A stretch of 64,000 nt of DNA, taken from assembly GCA_025175895.1 (NCBI GenBank), contig CM046003.1, positions 28,169,245 through 28,233,244 on the forward strand, read 5' to 3'. The translations under genes were made by a program, and so were the position numbers. The notes under the pieces were generated by a model. The model saw nothing but the letters and a program-made list of their open reading frames with translations, made no database searches and was not told the origin of the DNA. How positions within the stretch are numbered: position 1 is the first letter of the stretch; each line of letters begins with the position of its first letter. The DNA comes from Wurfbainia villosa. Taxonomy: Eukaryota; Streptophyta; Magnoliopsida; Zingiberales; Zingiberaceae. Positions 34,704-45,483 of the stretch are shown here, piece after piece.

Positions 34704-36191
34704 AAATCTCCTAGACTTTAATCTTTGATTGTCCTCAAGCAAACTTTAGTGTACAGTTTAACCCACATAAATGGATTGCTTCACTGTCTAGCATGCTCAC
34801 TTAAAGTGGTACTATTGTTGAAGTAACTAGGTAAGTTCACCAAGTTCACTAAGTAAGTTTTTCGTGCAAGTGCGAAATTTCATCCTAATGGTTTCAATTT
34901 CCAAGGCAAGTCAAGTCATCATCTCATCATATTCCTAAGGTCTCCAGCTTCTGCGCACTTACCTTCCCTAAATGAAGGGCATCACCCCCCCCCCCCCCCC
35001 CCCAACCACCAAAATCTAGCATAAAGGCTCAAAGATGTGCTCGGTATTGAGAGATATTGATAGGTGTTTCCCTAGTAACCTAACTCGATCTCAAAGGAAC
35101 ACCCAACCATTTCCACCCATGATAACTGTTTTCTAACTCTCATAAAAAAAAATCTTCTCTTTTTTTTATTTCTTTTTTATTTCTTTTTCCTTCTTTAAAA
35201 AAATCTGTTATTCCTCTCTCACTTACTGGAATTTCAATTTTTCCAAATGGGCTTACACAATCCTAGCATCTCCAATAACTAAAATGTTAATTTAGGGTCA
35301 CCTATGGATTCCACAATACTAGTCTAACAAGATGAATCATAACTAACTTGTACTAAAGCAACCCTTTGGAATTCAGGTTAAGTGTATGTGAAAAATAAAA
35401 AAAATCAAACTAGTAGAACTTGGTGATCATTCATTATCATATCAAAAGAATGGTACCACAAGATAAGAGAAAGTAAAATGCTCATGACAATGCAACACAT
35501 CAATATGATACTACTTAATAAGCATACACTAAAACTTACAGTAACGTCAGACAAAGAAAGAACTCAAACAACACTAAAGTAACTAAAATTCATGTGAACA
35601 TGAACAAAAACATAAACAGTTCAAAATAAACTAAACTACTAAAGCAAAAGAAACTCATGGCATATACTAGCAGAAAAATTCCCCCTATACTTAAATTCAA
35701 GCATACCTCTCAAATGGGGCTCATTGTGGTGGTTGGACTCAGATTTGTTCCTAGAAAAAGGCACGACCATGTGAAATTCACACGACTAGTTGTGTGTCTC
35801 TCAGGGAATCATTGTGCAAGCCACGATTCTGTTGTGTTTTGTTCCAAATGAAAAGGTTGTGAAATTCACATGACCACCCCGAGCTCCTTGTTGTGGGTTG
35901 CTCAAAATTGATCTCTTTCTGCTCAGTAGCTACATCAAATCCCTAAAACACATGAAAACAATAATTAACAAAAAATCAAAATATAAAAAATGAAATAATT
36001 AATACTAAAATTTAGGTTGCCTCCCAAGAAGCACTTGTTTAAGGTCATTAGCTCGACCATGTTTTGTTCCTCCTAGCCTGGTTCGAATCCGAGCACTTTA
36101 GCACTTCAGAGGTGACTATCATCGTGGTGAGCACTTCTAGTACCCCTACCCTGCAACTCGATAAGTTCCTTCTAAGTGTACCTCTATTTTT
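34704..36191 (-). other. Gypsy-E 3' non-coding region
   Basis: It lies between the Copia-D insertion and the 3' LTR. On the minus strand it starts with the phrase GTCGAGCTAATGACCTTAAA and CTTGGGAGGCAACC (near 36015-36060), which I know from the segment after gag-pro in Athila/Tat-like elements. The rest is AT-rich, with a C19 homopolymer at 34985-35003 and T-rich low-complexity sequence at 35150-35210. No gene is seen. Confidence 0.6.
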
Positions 36192-37324
36192 TGTTGGATC
36201 GAAGCGGATCGCTAGAGGGGGGTGAATAGCGATAAACCTTTTCGTTCGTTCGAATTTGTTTCAAAACAATTAAATGCAGCGGAAAATAAAATTAAATACA
36301 AGAGAGACAAATGGGTTTTTACTTGGTTCGTAGCTTTTGGCTACTACTCCAAGGCCCTAACGGTCCTAGACTGTGTACGGAGGGCAATTAACTAAAAACA
36401 CTCCTCCTTGTTGGAGGTAGGAGTTTGACGATTACAAAAAAACCTTCGAAAGAAAAGATAGAGAGACAAACCCTCTCTTCTATTAATGTAAATTGCAACG
36501 ATAGAAAGCCTCGATTAATAAAAGGGATTGCAATATTAAAGAGATGACAAATTAAAATACCAACAACTAAAGAATAGAAACTAAGCTAGGGTTGTTGACA
36601 GCACTTCGTCGTAGAGTCGTCGGAGAATTGCAGAGTTGCAGAGGCTTTTGAGCACTTAGAGATGATGAAAAACCCTAGGAGACGCTCTCCTTTTATAGCC
36701 CTTGAGCCCCTTTTCGAGAGGATCTTCAACCAATAGGAATTGGGCACAAGACTCCTTGAAAAATGGTGATAAAGCTTGACTCCTCGAGGCTGATCATTGA
36801 CCATCAGTCGACTGATGGGCATCATCAGTCGACTGATGGCAGCATCAGTCGAATGTTGACCGTAGATAGTCGACTGATTGATGGCAGTCGAGTCCTCCAA
36901 GATGGCAGTCGACTGATGCTAGCTGCAGGGCAAAGTTAGCTTAACAAAACATTATTTTGACGGTCGCCAACCGTCCGATCTCAACCTAGACTACCAATGG
37001 GATGTCTTGGGTCGGATCTACGCTTAAGACTATCCCCCTAAGGAGGATACGACCTCACTTACGCTCGCACACACGAGCTTACCTCGATACTTACTGTGTC
37101 GCTTTCGCTTCCAGCCTTCCACTCGATTCTTTCGGCTTCCTCCGAAATCACTCGAGCATCGCCCGACCACCACGGCTTCATCCGGGTGTCGCTAGCCTTT
37201 AGCTCCAGCTTTAGTACTTTTCTGCACACTCAATTCAGCTCATGAGATAACAATATAAGCTTAACTTTGTATCGTTAGCTATAATCAAAACTCAGGTTCG
37301 ACTTAGGTGCCTACTGTACCAGCA
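36192..37324 (-). repeat. Copia-D 3' LTR
   Basis: On the plus strand it runs from TGTTGGATCGAAGCGG to CTACTGTACCAGCA. U3 carries four CAGTCGACTG-type palindromes, two partial copies, and a TATA box (minus strand GGCTATAAAAGG, 36690-36700). The frames 36586-36900 and 37002-37202 lie in it; the second recurs at 44654-44866 in the other LTR. Confidence 0.93.
36805..36915 (-). promoter_or_regulatory. CAGTCGACTG array, Copia-D 3' LTR
   Basis: CAGTCGACTG occurs at 36805, 36826 and 36906. Near copies are at 36846 (CAGTCGAATG), 36867 (TAGTCGACTG) and 36885 (CAGTCGAG). On the minus strand the array lies about 100 bp upstream of the TATA box. Confidence 0.6.
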
Positions 37325-37340
37325 ATCTCCCCCTTTTTGA
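37325..37340 (-). promoter_or_regulatory. Polypurine tract of Copia-D
   Basis: The minus strand reads AAAAAGGGGGAGAT directly before the 3' LTR. Confidence 0.85.
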
Positions 37341-38337
37341 TTTATGACAAACCCACATACAAAGTTAAGAAAATAATATGCATGAGACACATGAATAATA
37401 AAGATTAGTAGGAGTAGTAAGGATTTTCTTCAAGTACTCCCCCTTGAGGAAACCTCCCCCTTGACTGAGGGTGAGTCTTGAAAGAAGACCTTAATCCTCC
37501 CCCTTGAGGGTTGCTATTTAGGAAGAGTTTAAGTAATTAACATTACTTAAAGTTGGCCTTAGTAAAACGTTTAAGTTAAGAGGACTTCTTAACTTGGCCC
37601 TTTCTCCCCCTTTCTTAAGTAAAACATTAATGTTTACTTCCTTTTGTTAAGAATAAGTTTTTAAGTTAAAAATTCTCTTAACTTAACCTTTACTTCCTTT
37701 TGTTAAAAAAATAGTAAATTTTTAATAAGTTTAAGTTAATAATTATCTTAACTTAACCTTTAAGTTAGGTAAACATTTAACTTAACTTTTGGCCATGTAA
37801 ATAAATATGAAGTGAGAGTTAAGTTATCAAAAATTTGATCCAATCAAAAAATTTCAAAAATTTGATCCAATCAAAAATTTTGATCCCTTAACTTTGGCCT
37901 CTTTCTCCCCCTTTTGCCATATATCGAAAAGAGTTGGGGGTGTGTGAAAAACAAAAATAAGTATTAAATTTAAAGTCCAAGCATGTTCCATATTATTTTG
38001 AAAATAATATACTAAAAATAAGCTCATCTATAAAATGTTCGACTCATATTTGGCTTGATTGATATGAAAGATCAACCAGTCCTAGTCAGAGTCGGTTAAT
38101 ATGTATGATTATACTCCGTGGTTCATGACGATGCACTAGCTCTACATCTGGAACCAGGAGTAAGGTCCTAACATCTCACACCCATCTACGTGGCTAAGTA
38201 CACAAACACATTAGTCCTATGTGTTGTGAGATGTATTGGCTCCTTAAAACTATAGGTGCATGATATCTAAGGTATGTCCTATGCTAGTTCCATGAAAAAG
38301 TAAGAAATAGTAGTAAGAAAATATAATTTGTAAGTTC
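37341..38337 (-). other. Spacer between pol and 3' LTR of Copia-D
   Basis: The stretch is AT-rich and non-coding, with repeated TTAAGTTAA-like phrases (37540-37800) and several CTCCCCCTT blocks. SIRE-like elements can carry an extra frame here. I see none in this copy. Confidence 0.6.
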
Positions 38338-38700
38338 CTATTCTATTACACACATGCCCAATTTTCGTCTTAATAGACTAAATTCGACTTCGGGTAGAGG
38401 TTTAGTAAATAGGTCTGCCAAGTTAGACTTCGATTCGACGTATTCGAGTTGTATGACTCCGTTGCCCACATGTTCTCGAATAAAATGGTGTTTGACCTCT
38501 ATATGTTTGGTCCTAGAGTGACATATCGGATTCTTAGTTAGGTTAATTGAGCTAATGTTATCTACATAAATTTTAGTGTTTGTAAAGTCTAACTTAAAGT
38601 CGCGGAGAGTGTGCTTCATCCAAAGAAGCTGAGTGACACACTCACCCATCGTGATGTATTTGGCTTCGGTGGTAGATAAGGCAACACAGTGTTGCTTCCT
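38338..38700 (-). pseudogene. Copia-D RNase H
   Basis: The frame 38649-38338 reads MGECVTQLLWMKHTLRDF, then KIYVDNISSINLTKNPICHSRTKHIEVKHHFIREHV, then ESKSNLADLFTKPLPE and a natural stop after GMCVIE. Upstream in frame, ALSTTEAKYI carries the catalytic Glu. This domain removes RNA during cDNA synthesis. The domain itself looks intact, but a stop near 38706 separates it from reverse transcriptase. Confidence 0.9.
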
Positions 38701-38706
38701 ACTGCA

Positions 38707-39770
38707 CTAACTCACTAGACTTGAGCCGAGAAGTTGACAATAACCACTCGTACTCTTTCTATCGAGCTTACTACCGGCATTGTCCGAATCAGAGTAGCCG
38801 GTTAGTTCGAACTCGGTAGATCTAGGGTACCAAATACCAACATTAAGTGTACCCTTTAGATATCTAAGGATACGCTTGACTAGAGTTAGGTGAGACTCCT
38901 TGGCACAGGTTTGGAACCTTACGCACATACTTACTACAAATAAGATATCAGGTCGGCTCGCAATTAAGTAAAGGAGACTCCCTATTATGCTCCTATAGTA
39001 TTTTAAATCAATTGAGTTTTCGATTACATCTTCTTCTATGTTCACATTAGTTTCCATTGGAGTATTAATAATTTTAGCGTCTTACATTCCAAAACGTTTA
39101 ATTAATTCCCTAGTATATTTGCGTTGATGTAGGTGTATTCCATCTTTTGTTTGTTTAATTTGTAGACCTAAGAAGAAACTTAACTCACCTACTAAATTCA
39201 TTTCAAATTCACTTTCCATAAGTGAAATGAACTCATTTAGTAGGATCGAGTTGGTGGTTCCGAAAATAATATCATCTACGTTGATTTGGGCTATGAATAT
39301 GTCTTTACCTAAGGTTTTTACGAAAAGAGTTGGATAAACTACACCCTGGTTAAATCCTTTTGATTTAAGATAAACCGAAAGTCTTTCGTACCAAGCTCGA
39401 GGAGCTTGTTTAAGTCTATAGAGGGCTTTCTTTAACCTAAGGACATGGTCGGGTTTATCTAAACCTTCAAAATCGGGGGTTGACTAACATAAACCTCTTC
39501 TTTAATGTATCCATTCAAGAATGCCGACTTCACGTCCATTTGAAACAATCTAAATCCTCGATGTGTAGCATATGCTAATAACATTCGAATGGACTCTAAT
39601 CTAGCTACTGGGGAATAGGTCTCGTCATAATCTAAACCTTCGACTTGACTAAACCCTTTAGCGACCAGTCTAGCTTTATTTCTAACTACTTCACCTTTAT
39701 CATCATGTTTATTCCTAAACACCCACCTTGTTCCAATGATTGTTTTATCTTTAGGTAGTGGTACTAATTC
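38707..39770 (-). pseudogene. Copia-D reverse transcriptase
   Basis: Two open pieces flank a damaged centre. The first (39722-39459) reads NKARLVAKGFSQVEGLDYDETYSPVARLESIRMLLAYA and FQMDVKSAFLNGYIKEEVYVSQPP. It ends in a frameshift after QPP. The centre contains LLELGTKDF-like remnants and INVDDIIFGTT, where the catalytic YVDD has become NVDD (39270-39281). The second (39057-38707) reads DLKYYRSIIGSLLYLIASRPDI, ILRYLKGTLNVGIWYP and SDNAGSKLDRKSTSGYCQLLG, typical of SIRE lineage. Confidence 0.9.
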
Positions 39771-41030
39771 TCATACTTTGTTCCTAGTGAATTGAGCCAG
39801 CTCTTCTTGCATTGAAATAATCCAATCGGGATCAAGAAGATCTTGGTCAATAGTTTTGGGTTCAATTTTGGAAATCAAGGAAATTTGACTAAGGTTTCTG
39901 TATGAGGCTCTAGTTCGAACTCCTAGACTTGGATCACCTATCACTTGGTCGATAGGATGATTCGTTTGAGTCCTAGTTGGATTTGGGTTTGAGTCTACCA
40001 CTTGGTCAATAGGATGACCTGTTTGAGTCCTAGTTTGGTTAGAGTCATCTACCACTTGGTCGATAGACTGACTTGATTGACTAAGATTTGGATTAACGCT
40101 AGACTTGATCTCTAGATCGGAGTTGAGTTTGGTATGAATCGGCTCGCTAATTGGGGTTACCGGGGGTTTTGTAGGTTCGTGTCCTTCATCAAATACTACA
40201 TTGATAGTCTCCTCGACTCTAAGGGTGTCATGATTATATACTCTATATGCTCTACTCGTAGTCGAGTATCCTAGAAAGATTCCGGTCGAGGTTTTGGATG
40301 TAAATTTCCCTAGGTAATCCTTAGTGTTTAGAATATGTACCTTACACCCAAATACCCTAAAGTACTTGATGTTAGGTATTTTATCATGATAAATCTCATA
40401 TGAGGTCTTAAGGTGCCTTTTTACCATAAGGATCCTATTTTGGACATTGCATGTGGTACTCACGGCTTCTGCCCAAAACCTATCGAGTAGGTTATACTCG
40501 TTTAACATTGTCCTAGCGGCTTCTTGTAGGGTTCTATTCTTACGTTCTACTAGGTCATTCTGTTGTGGGGTTCTAGGACAAGAGAACTCATGGTGGTATC
40601 CATTTAGGTTATAGAATTCTGTAAACCTGTGGTTCTCGAATTCACCACCATGATCAGTCCTAAGTCTTTTGATTTTAATGATTTGTTGATTTTCTATTAG
40701 TTTAAATAGGTTGATTAATTGATCTAGGGTGTCACTTTTGTGTTTGATGAACCTAACCCAAGTAAATCTAGAGTAGTCATCAATTATGACTAAAGAGAAT
40801 TTACTTCCATTAAGTGACTTAGCTCCGTGTGAATCAAATAGATCCATGTGTAGGAGCTCACGAACACTTTTGGTTCGTTCTTGATTAGTTAGTTGATGTT
40901 GTGTCCTAGATTGTTTACCTTGTTGACAAGCATTACATATTTTATTATTCAAGTTATTGAGGTTAGGTAAACCTCTGACTAAGTCACTCTGACTCATCTT
41001 GTGGATGAGTCTTGGGTGTGAGTGACCGAG
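39771..41030 (-). pseudogene. Copia-D integrase and linker
   Basis: The 408-codon frame 40997-39771 has CNACQQGKQSR (zinc-binding end). The DDE core follows: Asp in LLHMDLFD, Asp in LRTDHGGEFEN, Glu in QQNDLVERKNRTLQEAAR. Then come AVSTTCNVQNR and FRVFGCKVHILN, and the chromodomain-less GKFTSKTSTGIFLGYS. The linker to reverse transcriptase carries three imperfect copies of IDQVV..(N)PTRTQT. Upstream, in frame, a TGA replaces Arg in WNR-LGHSHPRLIHK. The catalytic residues are all present. Confidence 0.92.
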
Positions 41031-41450
41031 TCATCGGTTCCACAACCATGATTCCTCTTGCCGTGTCATAAGACACTTAGTTGAGAAGTTAATTAAGTTA
41101 ATAGTGTAAATATTGTTATTTTTGGTTCCCTTAAGGATTGTTTTAGAGGTTTCATTTGTATTAATTATGCATTCATTTTCTAGAAATATGACCTTATAGT
41201 TATTATCCCACAATTGGCTTACACTAATTAAATTATATTGAAAATTTTCTACCAATAAGACATTTTGAATAATAGAGTTAGAGTTGAGCTCAATATCACC
41301 TGATCCGATGATTTTGAGCTTGCCGTTATTTCCGAAGGCTACCGATCCTTGTCGTTTGAATCGAATCTTCGAAAACTTGAGTTGATCCCCTGTCATGTGT
41401 CAGGAGCAACCACTGTCCAACATCCATTGATCCTACACGCAAGGTAGTTG
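41031..41450 (-). pseudogene. Copia-D protease
   Basis: The minus strand reads WMLDSGCS, a TGA in place of Trp, then HMTGDQLKF. D-S-G is the aspartic protease triad in SIRE-like elements. The open frame 41396-41031 continues with GSVAFGNNGKLKIIGSGDI and VENFQYNLISVSQL. In the family this enzyme processes gag-pol. Confidence 0.88.
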
Positions 41451-42008
41451 GATCGGATATTGAATTTATTAAAGATTAGTTGAAGTTTATTAACCTAAAT
41501 CATCTCACCCATGTCTACATGATCAAACATGTTAACCCTATATGTTCTTGTGAGATGACTTCCAATTTTACTTGATTTAAATTTAATGAATTGAACACTT
41601 GTCAACCTTGCGTTAGATTCGGATTTGACCTTAGGCTCATCAAGTCACTTTTTCAAGATCATGGCTTCCAGGTCGTGGTGAGGCACAGAGGCCTTCTTTG
41701 GTCGGAACAACGACCACTTCCTTAGACAAAGCCATTCTCAAAAAAATAGAAACTTGACTTACCTAAGACCACTTCCTGGTCTAACTAGTCTAGGATACGA
41801 CGAGGTAGCTTTAGCTAGTTCCTCTCGGTCAAGTGCACCGAACTAGATACGTCTTATCTAGCCCGAATACACAAGACTCCGCTTTCCTAACGTACTATCA
41901 TCTCGTCGCGTCCTGGTACTATATCATCAAGTATTGACGAGTTATAGTCCTATCTAGCCATTCTAAAAAGAAAAATCAAACTAAATAATGAACCTAAGCA
42001 TGCAATTT

Positions 42009-43629
42009 CTATGTTAAAATACAAACAAGTTTTGTACTGGCTCCCCCTAGATCGTTGAATCGGTTCGGTCTCTCCACATAGTGGATTTGGTCCTTGGGAA
42101 CCCAGTACTGGTTTAATCCTAAGTTTGAAATCAAGGTGGTCTTAGGGACCCATGCTTGGACACATTTTTTATGTCGACTTACAATTGACATATACGACTT
42201 GTTGGTCGTATTTGAGCTAAACCCTAGTTTGGCCTTGTTGTACACGGCTCTTTGTGATCCAAGTAGGAGGTCAAGTCCTTTGGATCCTAAAGTAAACCTT
42301 TCCAACATGTTCCTAAGATCTTTGACTTGACTCTTCAAGAGTGAGTTCTCAACTTCGAGCTTTTCAATCCAAATTGAGTCCTCCTCTTGAACTCGACTAG
42401 TCGAAGAGGTTAGGGAGACCTCGTTTTTGAGGAGTTTAACTTCCTCAACTAGGGTCTCGACCTTGGACTCAGACTTAGCTAATTTCCTAGTTAAGAACTT
42501 AATTGCACTATAAAGCGTACTAATAAGGGATCGACTTACCTTGAGTGTATCTTTTGAACCGGATGTGTATCCGTGGCTTGTCTTGAATAGCGCTTCGCAG
42601 TCCGACTCATCTTCGGTTTCCGATTTGTGTTCTGGTTCCGACTCCATCTCCGATTCCACCGGTTTGGCCATGAGGACCTGATCATCATCTTCTTCCTCGG
42701 ATGCTTCTTCCCATGTAGCGTCGAGTGCCTTTTTGTGTTTTGGTGCTTTGCTCTTGAGTTTTGGGCATTCGGACTTGATGTGTCCAAACCTGTTGCATTC
42801 GTAACATCTAATATTCGAACTTTTAGACTTACCTTCGTTGGGTCGAGTGACGGTTTGTTTTTGGCCCTTGACTATCCTTCGAACTAGGTTGACTAGTTCG
42901 GCCTCCATTTCTGGGTCAACCTCCGAATCAGACTCATCCTCTTCTTCCTTCGGGGGTGGCTTGCTTGCGGTTTTCTTCCTCGAACCTGGAAAAAGTGTTA
43001 TACCCTTCTCGGGTTCCGAGTTAGATTGCTCATGAAGTTCGAAATCGGAAAATAACTCATCTAACCTAAGTTTCAAAAGGTCCTTGGAGACCTTGTAGGC
43101 ATCGACCATGGATTCCCACAAGGTAGTCCTCGGAAAAGAGTTAAGAACATACCTTATAAGGTCGCGGTTTTCGACCTTTTGCCCGATCGCGTGTAGATTA
43201 TTGACTATGTCTTGAACGTGAGCATGAAGTTGCATTGCCGTTTTGTGTTCCTGCATTTTTAGATTATATAATTTATTAAACAAAATATCGCGCTTACATA
43301 CCTTGGCTTCGTCAGTTCCTTCGTGTCCAAAGGTCCTTTGCGCTGATGAAGGGGCCGACGCGATTAAGCTCCTTCTTGGACAAGCCGCATTGAAGGATTT
43401 GAGTTGCCTTGGCGTCGGCTTCAACTTGTCTTTTTGTCGCAATGGTCCATTGGTCATAATCCAAGGATTCACCCACTTCGTTAGTCGGAAGTGTGAATCC
43501 CGTTTGGATTATGATCCACATCTCGATTTGAGTTTTAAGAAAGCATTCCATCCGTCCCTTCCAATAACGGAAGTCATCTCCATTGTAAAACGGAGGTCGG
43601 ACGGTGCTAAAACCCTCGAGATGGGCCAT
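42009..43629 (-). pseudogene. Copia-D gag (one frameshift)
   Basis: An ATG at 43629 starts AHLEGFSTVRPPFYNGDDF and continues to FISAKDLW. A frameshift near 43310-43325 moves the reading into a 487-codon frame, in which residues from about 57 on are the authentic gag. It has KVCKRDILFNKLYNLKMQE, an acidic stretch, and one CCHC zinc knuckle (CYECNRFGHIKSEC, 42765-42806). A coiled coil (KLAKSESKVETLVEEVKLLK; EKLEVENSLLKSQVKDL) and a tail ending about 42009 follow. Gag packages RNA into particles. Apart from the single shift it looks complete, and it is the best preserved large gag in the window. Confidence 0.9.
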
Positions 43630-43832
43630 TGATACAAAAGAAACAAGAAAATGAAGACGAGAAACCTAACAACGACACAAACACACGAAATGTTACCAAG
43701 ACTCGCATCTTGGATTAGTAGTGCGGGAGAAAAACTAACCAAATGAAATAAATTCGAAATAAATAGAATAAAAAGGAAAAAAAATCTGTAAAAAGCTAGA
43801 TCAGTGGTTTCACCAAATCTTAGCAACCCCTG

Positions 43833-43844
43833 GCTCTGATACCA
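43833..43844 (-). promoter_or_regulatory. Primer-binding site of Copia-D
   Basis: TGGTATCAGAGC on the minus strand, two bases after the LTR end, complements initiator methionine tRNA. Confidence 0.95.
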
Positions 43845-43846
43845 AT

Positions 43847-44976
43847 TGTTGGATCGAAGCGGATCGCTAGAGGGGGGGGTGAATAGCGATAAACCTTTTC
43901 GTTCGTTCAAATTTGTTTCAAAACAATTAAATGCAGCGGAAAATAAAATTAAACACAAGAGAGACAAATGGGTTTTTACTTGGTTCGTAGCCTTCGGCTA
44001 CTACTCCAAGGCCCTAACGGTCCTAGACCGTGTACGGAGGGCAATTCACTAAAAACACTCCTCCTCGTTGGAGGTAGGAGTTTGACGATTACAAAAAAAC
44101 CTTCGAAAGAAAAGATAGAGAGACAAACCCTCTCTTCTATTAATGTAAAGTGCAACGATAGAAAACCTCGATTAATAAAAAGGATTGCAATATTAAAGAG
44201 ACGACAAATTAAAATACCAAGAACTAAAGAATAGAAACTAAGCTAGGGTTGTTGACAACACTTCGTCGTAGAGTCGTCGGAGAATCGCAGAGTTGCAGAG
44301 GCTTTTGAGCACTTAGATATGATGAAAAAACCATAGGAGAGGCTCTCCTTTTATAGCCCTTGAACCCCTTTTTGAGAGGATCTTCAACCAATAAGAATTG
44401 GGCACAAGACTCCTTGAAAAATGGTGATAAAGCTTGACTCCTCGAGGCTGATCATTGACCATCAGTCGACTGATGGGCATCATCACGATCGATGGAAGAT
44501 CACCGAATTCTAATCGTGATGATCGATCGATTGATGGCGATCAATCCTCCAAGTCGGGCGATCGATGCTAGTAAGGCAAAGTTAGCTTAGCTTAACAAAA
44601 ACATTATTTTGACGGTCGACGACCGTCCGATCTCAACCTAGACTACCAATGGGATGTCTTGGGTCAGATCTACGCTTAAGACTATCCCCGTAAGGAGGAT
44701 ACGACCTCACTTACGCTCGCACACACGAGCTTACCTCGATACTTACTGTGTCGCTTTCGCTTCCAGCCTTCCACTCGATTCTTTCGGCTTCCTCCAAAAT
44801 CACTCGAGCATTGCCCGACCACCACGGCTTCCTCCGGGTGTCGCTAGCCTTCAGCTCCAGCTTTAGCACTTTTTTGCACACTCAATTCAGCTCATGAGAT
44901 AACAACATAAGCTTAACTTTGTATCGTTTGCTATAATCAAAACTCAGGTTCGACTTAGGTGCCTACTGCACCAACA
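43847..44976 (-). repeat. Copia-D 5' LTR
   Basis: It is the partner of 36192-37324 with termini TGTTGG and CACCAACA. TATA box on the minus strand at 44349-44357. In U3 only one CAGTCGACTG (44463-44472) is kept; the rest of the array (44485-44570) reads ATCGATCG-like instead, while the surrounding sequence stays almost identical to the other LTR. Confidence 0.93.
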
Positions 44977-45030
44977 TTTTCTCCTTCCAATCTCCTATAA
45001 TAAATATGCTTCCCTACAAAGGGGGTCTTC

Positions 45031-45474
45031 CTAATCATATGAGTTTTTACAATTTGAAAAATCGAAATGGATCTGTTCATTATCAACCTCTAGAAATAAA
45101 TTTTTGTTCTTAACATGAATAACAACCCTTGTAGTAGCTAAGAAGGGTCTACCTAAGATGATGAATAATTGAGGGTTCTCACCCATATCAACCATGAGAA
45201 AATCAATGAGCATCACAAAATTTTCTATCGTTACAGGGATATCTTCTAATATGCCTAAGGGTTGTCTCGTTGTATAGTCAGCGAGTCTCAAGGTTATATC
45301 TATCTCCTTTAGACCTCTTAACCCCATCGTTCTGTAGAATTCAGATGGCATAATATTTACACTAGATCCTAGGTCATATAGGGCTATATTCAAAGGAAAG
45401 CTGTCGATTCTACAAGAAATCGAAAAGTCACTTGGATCTTCAAGTTTATAAGGGAATTTATTGGGGATTACCAT
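45031..45474 (-). pseudogene. Gypsy-E protease (Athila/Tat-like)
   Basis: A 147-codon minus-strand frame reads IPNKFPYKLEDPSDFSI, then LNIALYDLGSSVNIMPSEF with the D-L-G variant of the aspartic protease triad. TLRLADYTTRQPLGILEDI, FLMVDMGENPQLFIILGRPFLATTR and NKNLFLEVDNEQIHF follow. This order is what I know from Athila/Tat elements (…DLGASINLMP…, …ILGRPFLAT…). It follows the gag frame at 45861-45484 after a stop. It is open and looks nearly intact. No polymerase follows; Copia-D is inserted just beyond it. Confidence 0.88.
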
Positions 45475-45483
45475 GGGACTTTT

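Larger units (their letters stand above)
36192..44976 (-). mobile_element. Copia-D: nearly complete SIRE-like copia element
   Basis: The element is 8.8 kb, minus strand, with LTRs of 1.13 kb at 36192-37324 and 43847-44976. It has a PBS at 43833-43844 and a polypurine tract at 37325-37340. The flanks are T-rich (TTTTT and TTTTC), so the duplication is ambiguous. It encodes a large gag with zinc knuckle and coiled coil, then a pol with protease, integrase, reverse transcriptase and RNase H. A handful of stops and frameshifts inactivate it. The LTRs are very similar except in the U3 palindrome array, so it inserted fairly recently. It sits inside Gypsy-E. Confidence 0.93.

Noticed and set aside
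37002..37202. Open frame conserved at 44654-44866
   Set aside because: The conservation is explained by the two LTRs of Copia-D being copies of one another.
42536..43035. Plus-strand and alternate-frame ORFs over Copia-D gag
   Set aside because: They are shadows of the gag frame, which has the zinc knuckle and matches other gag copies.
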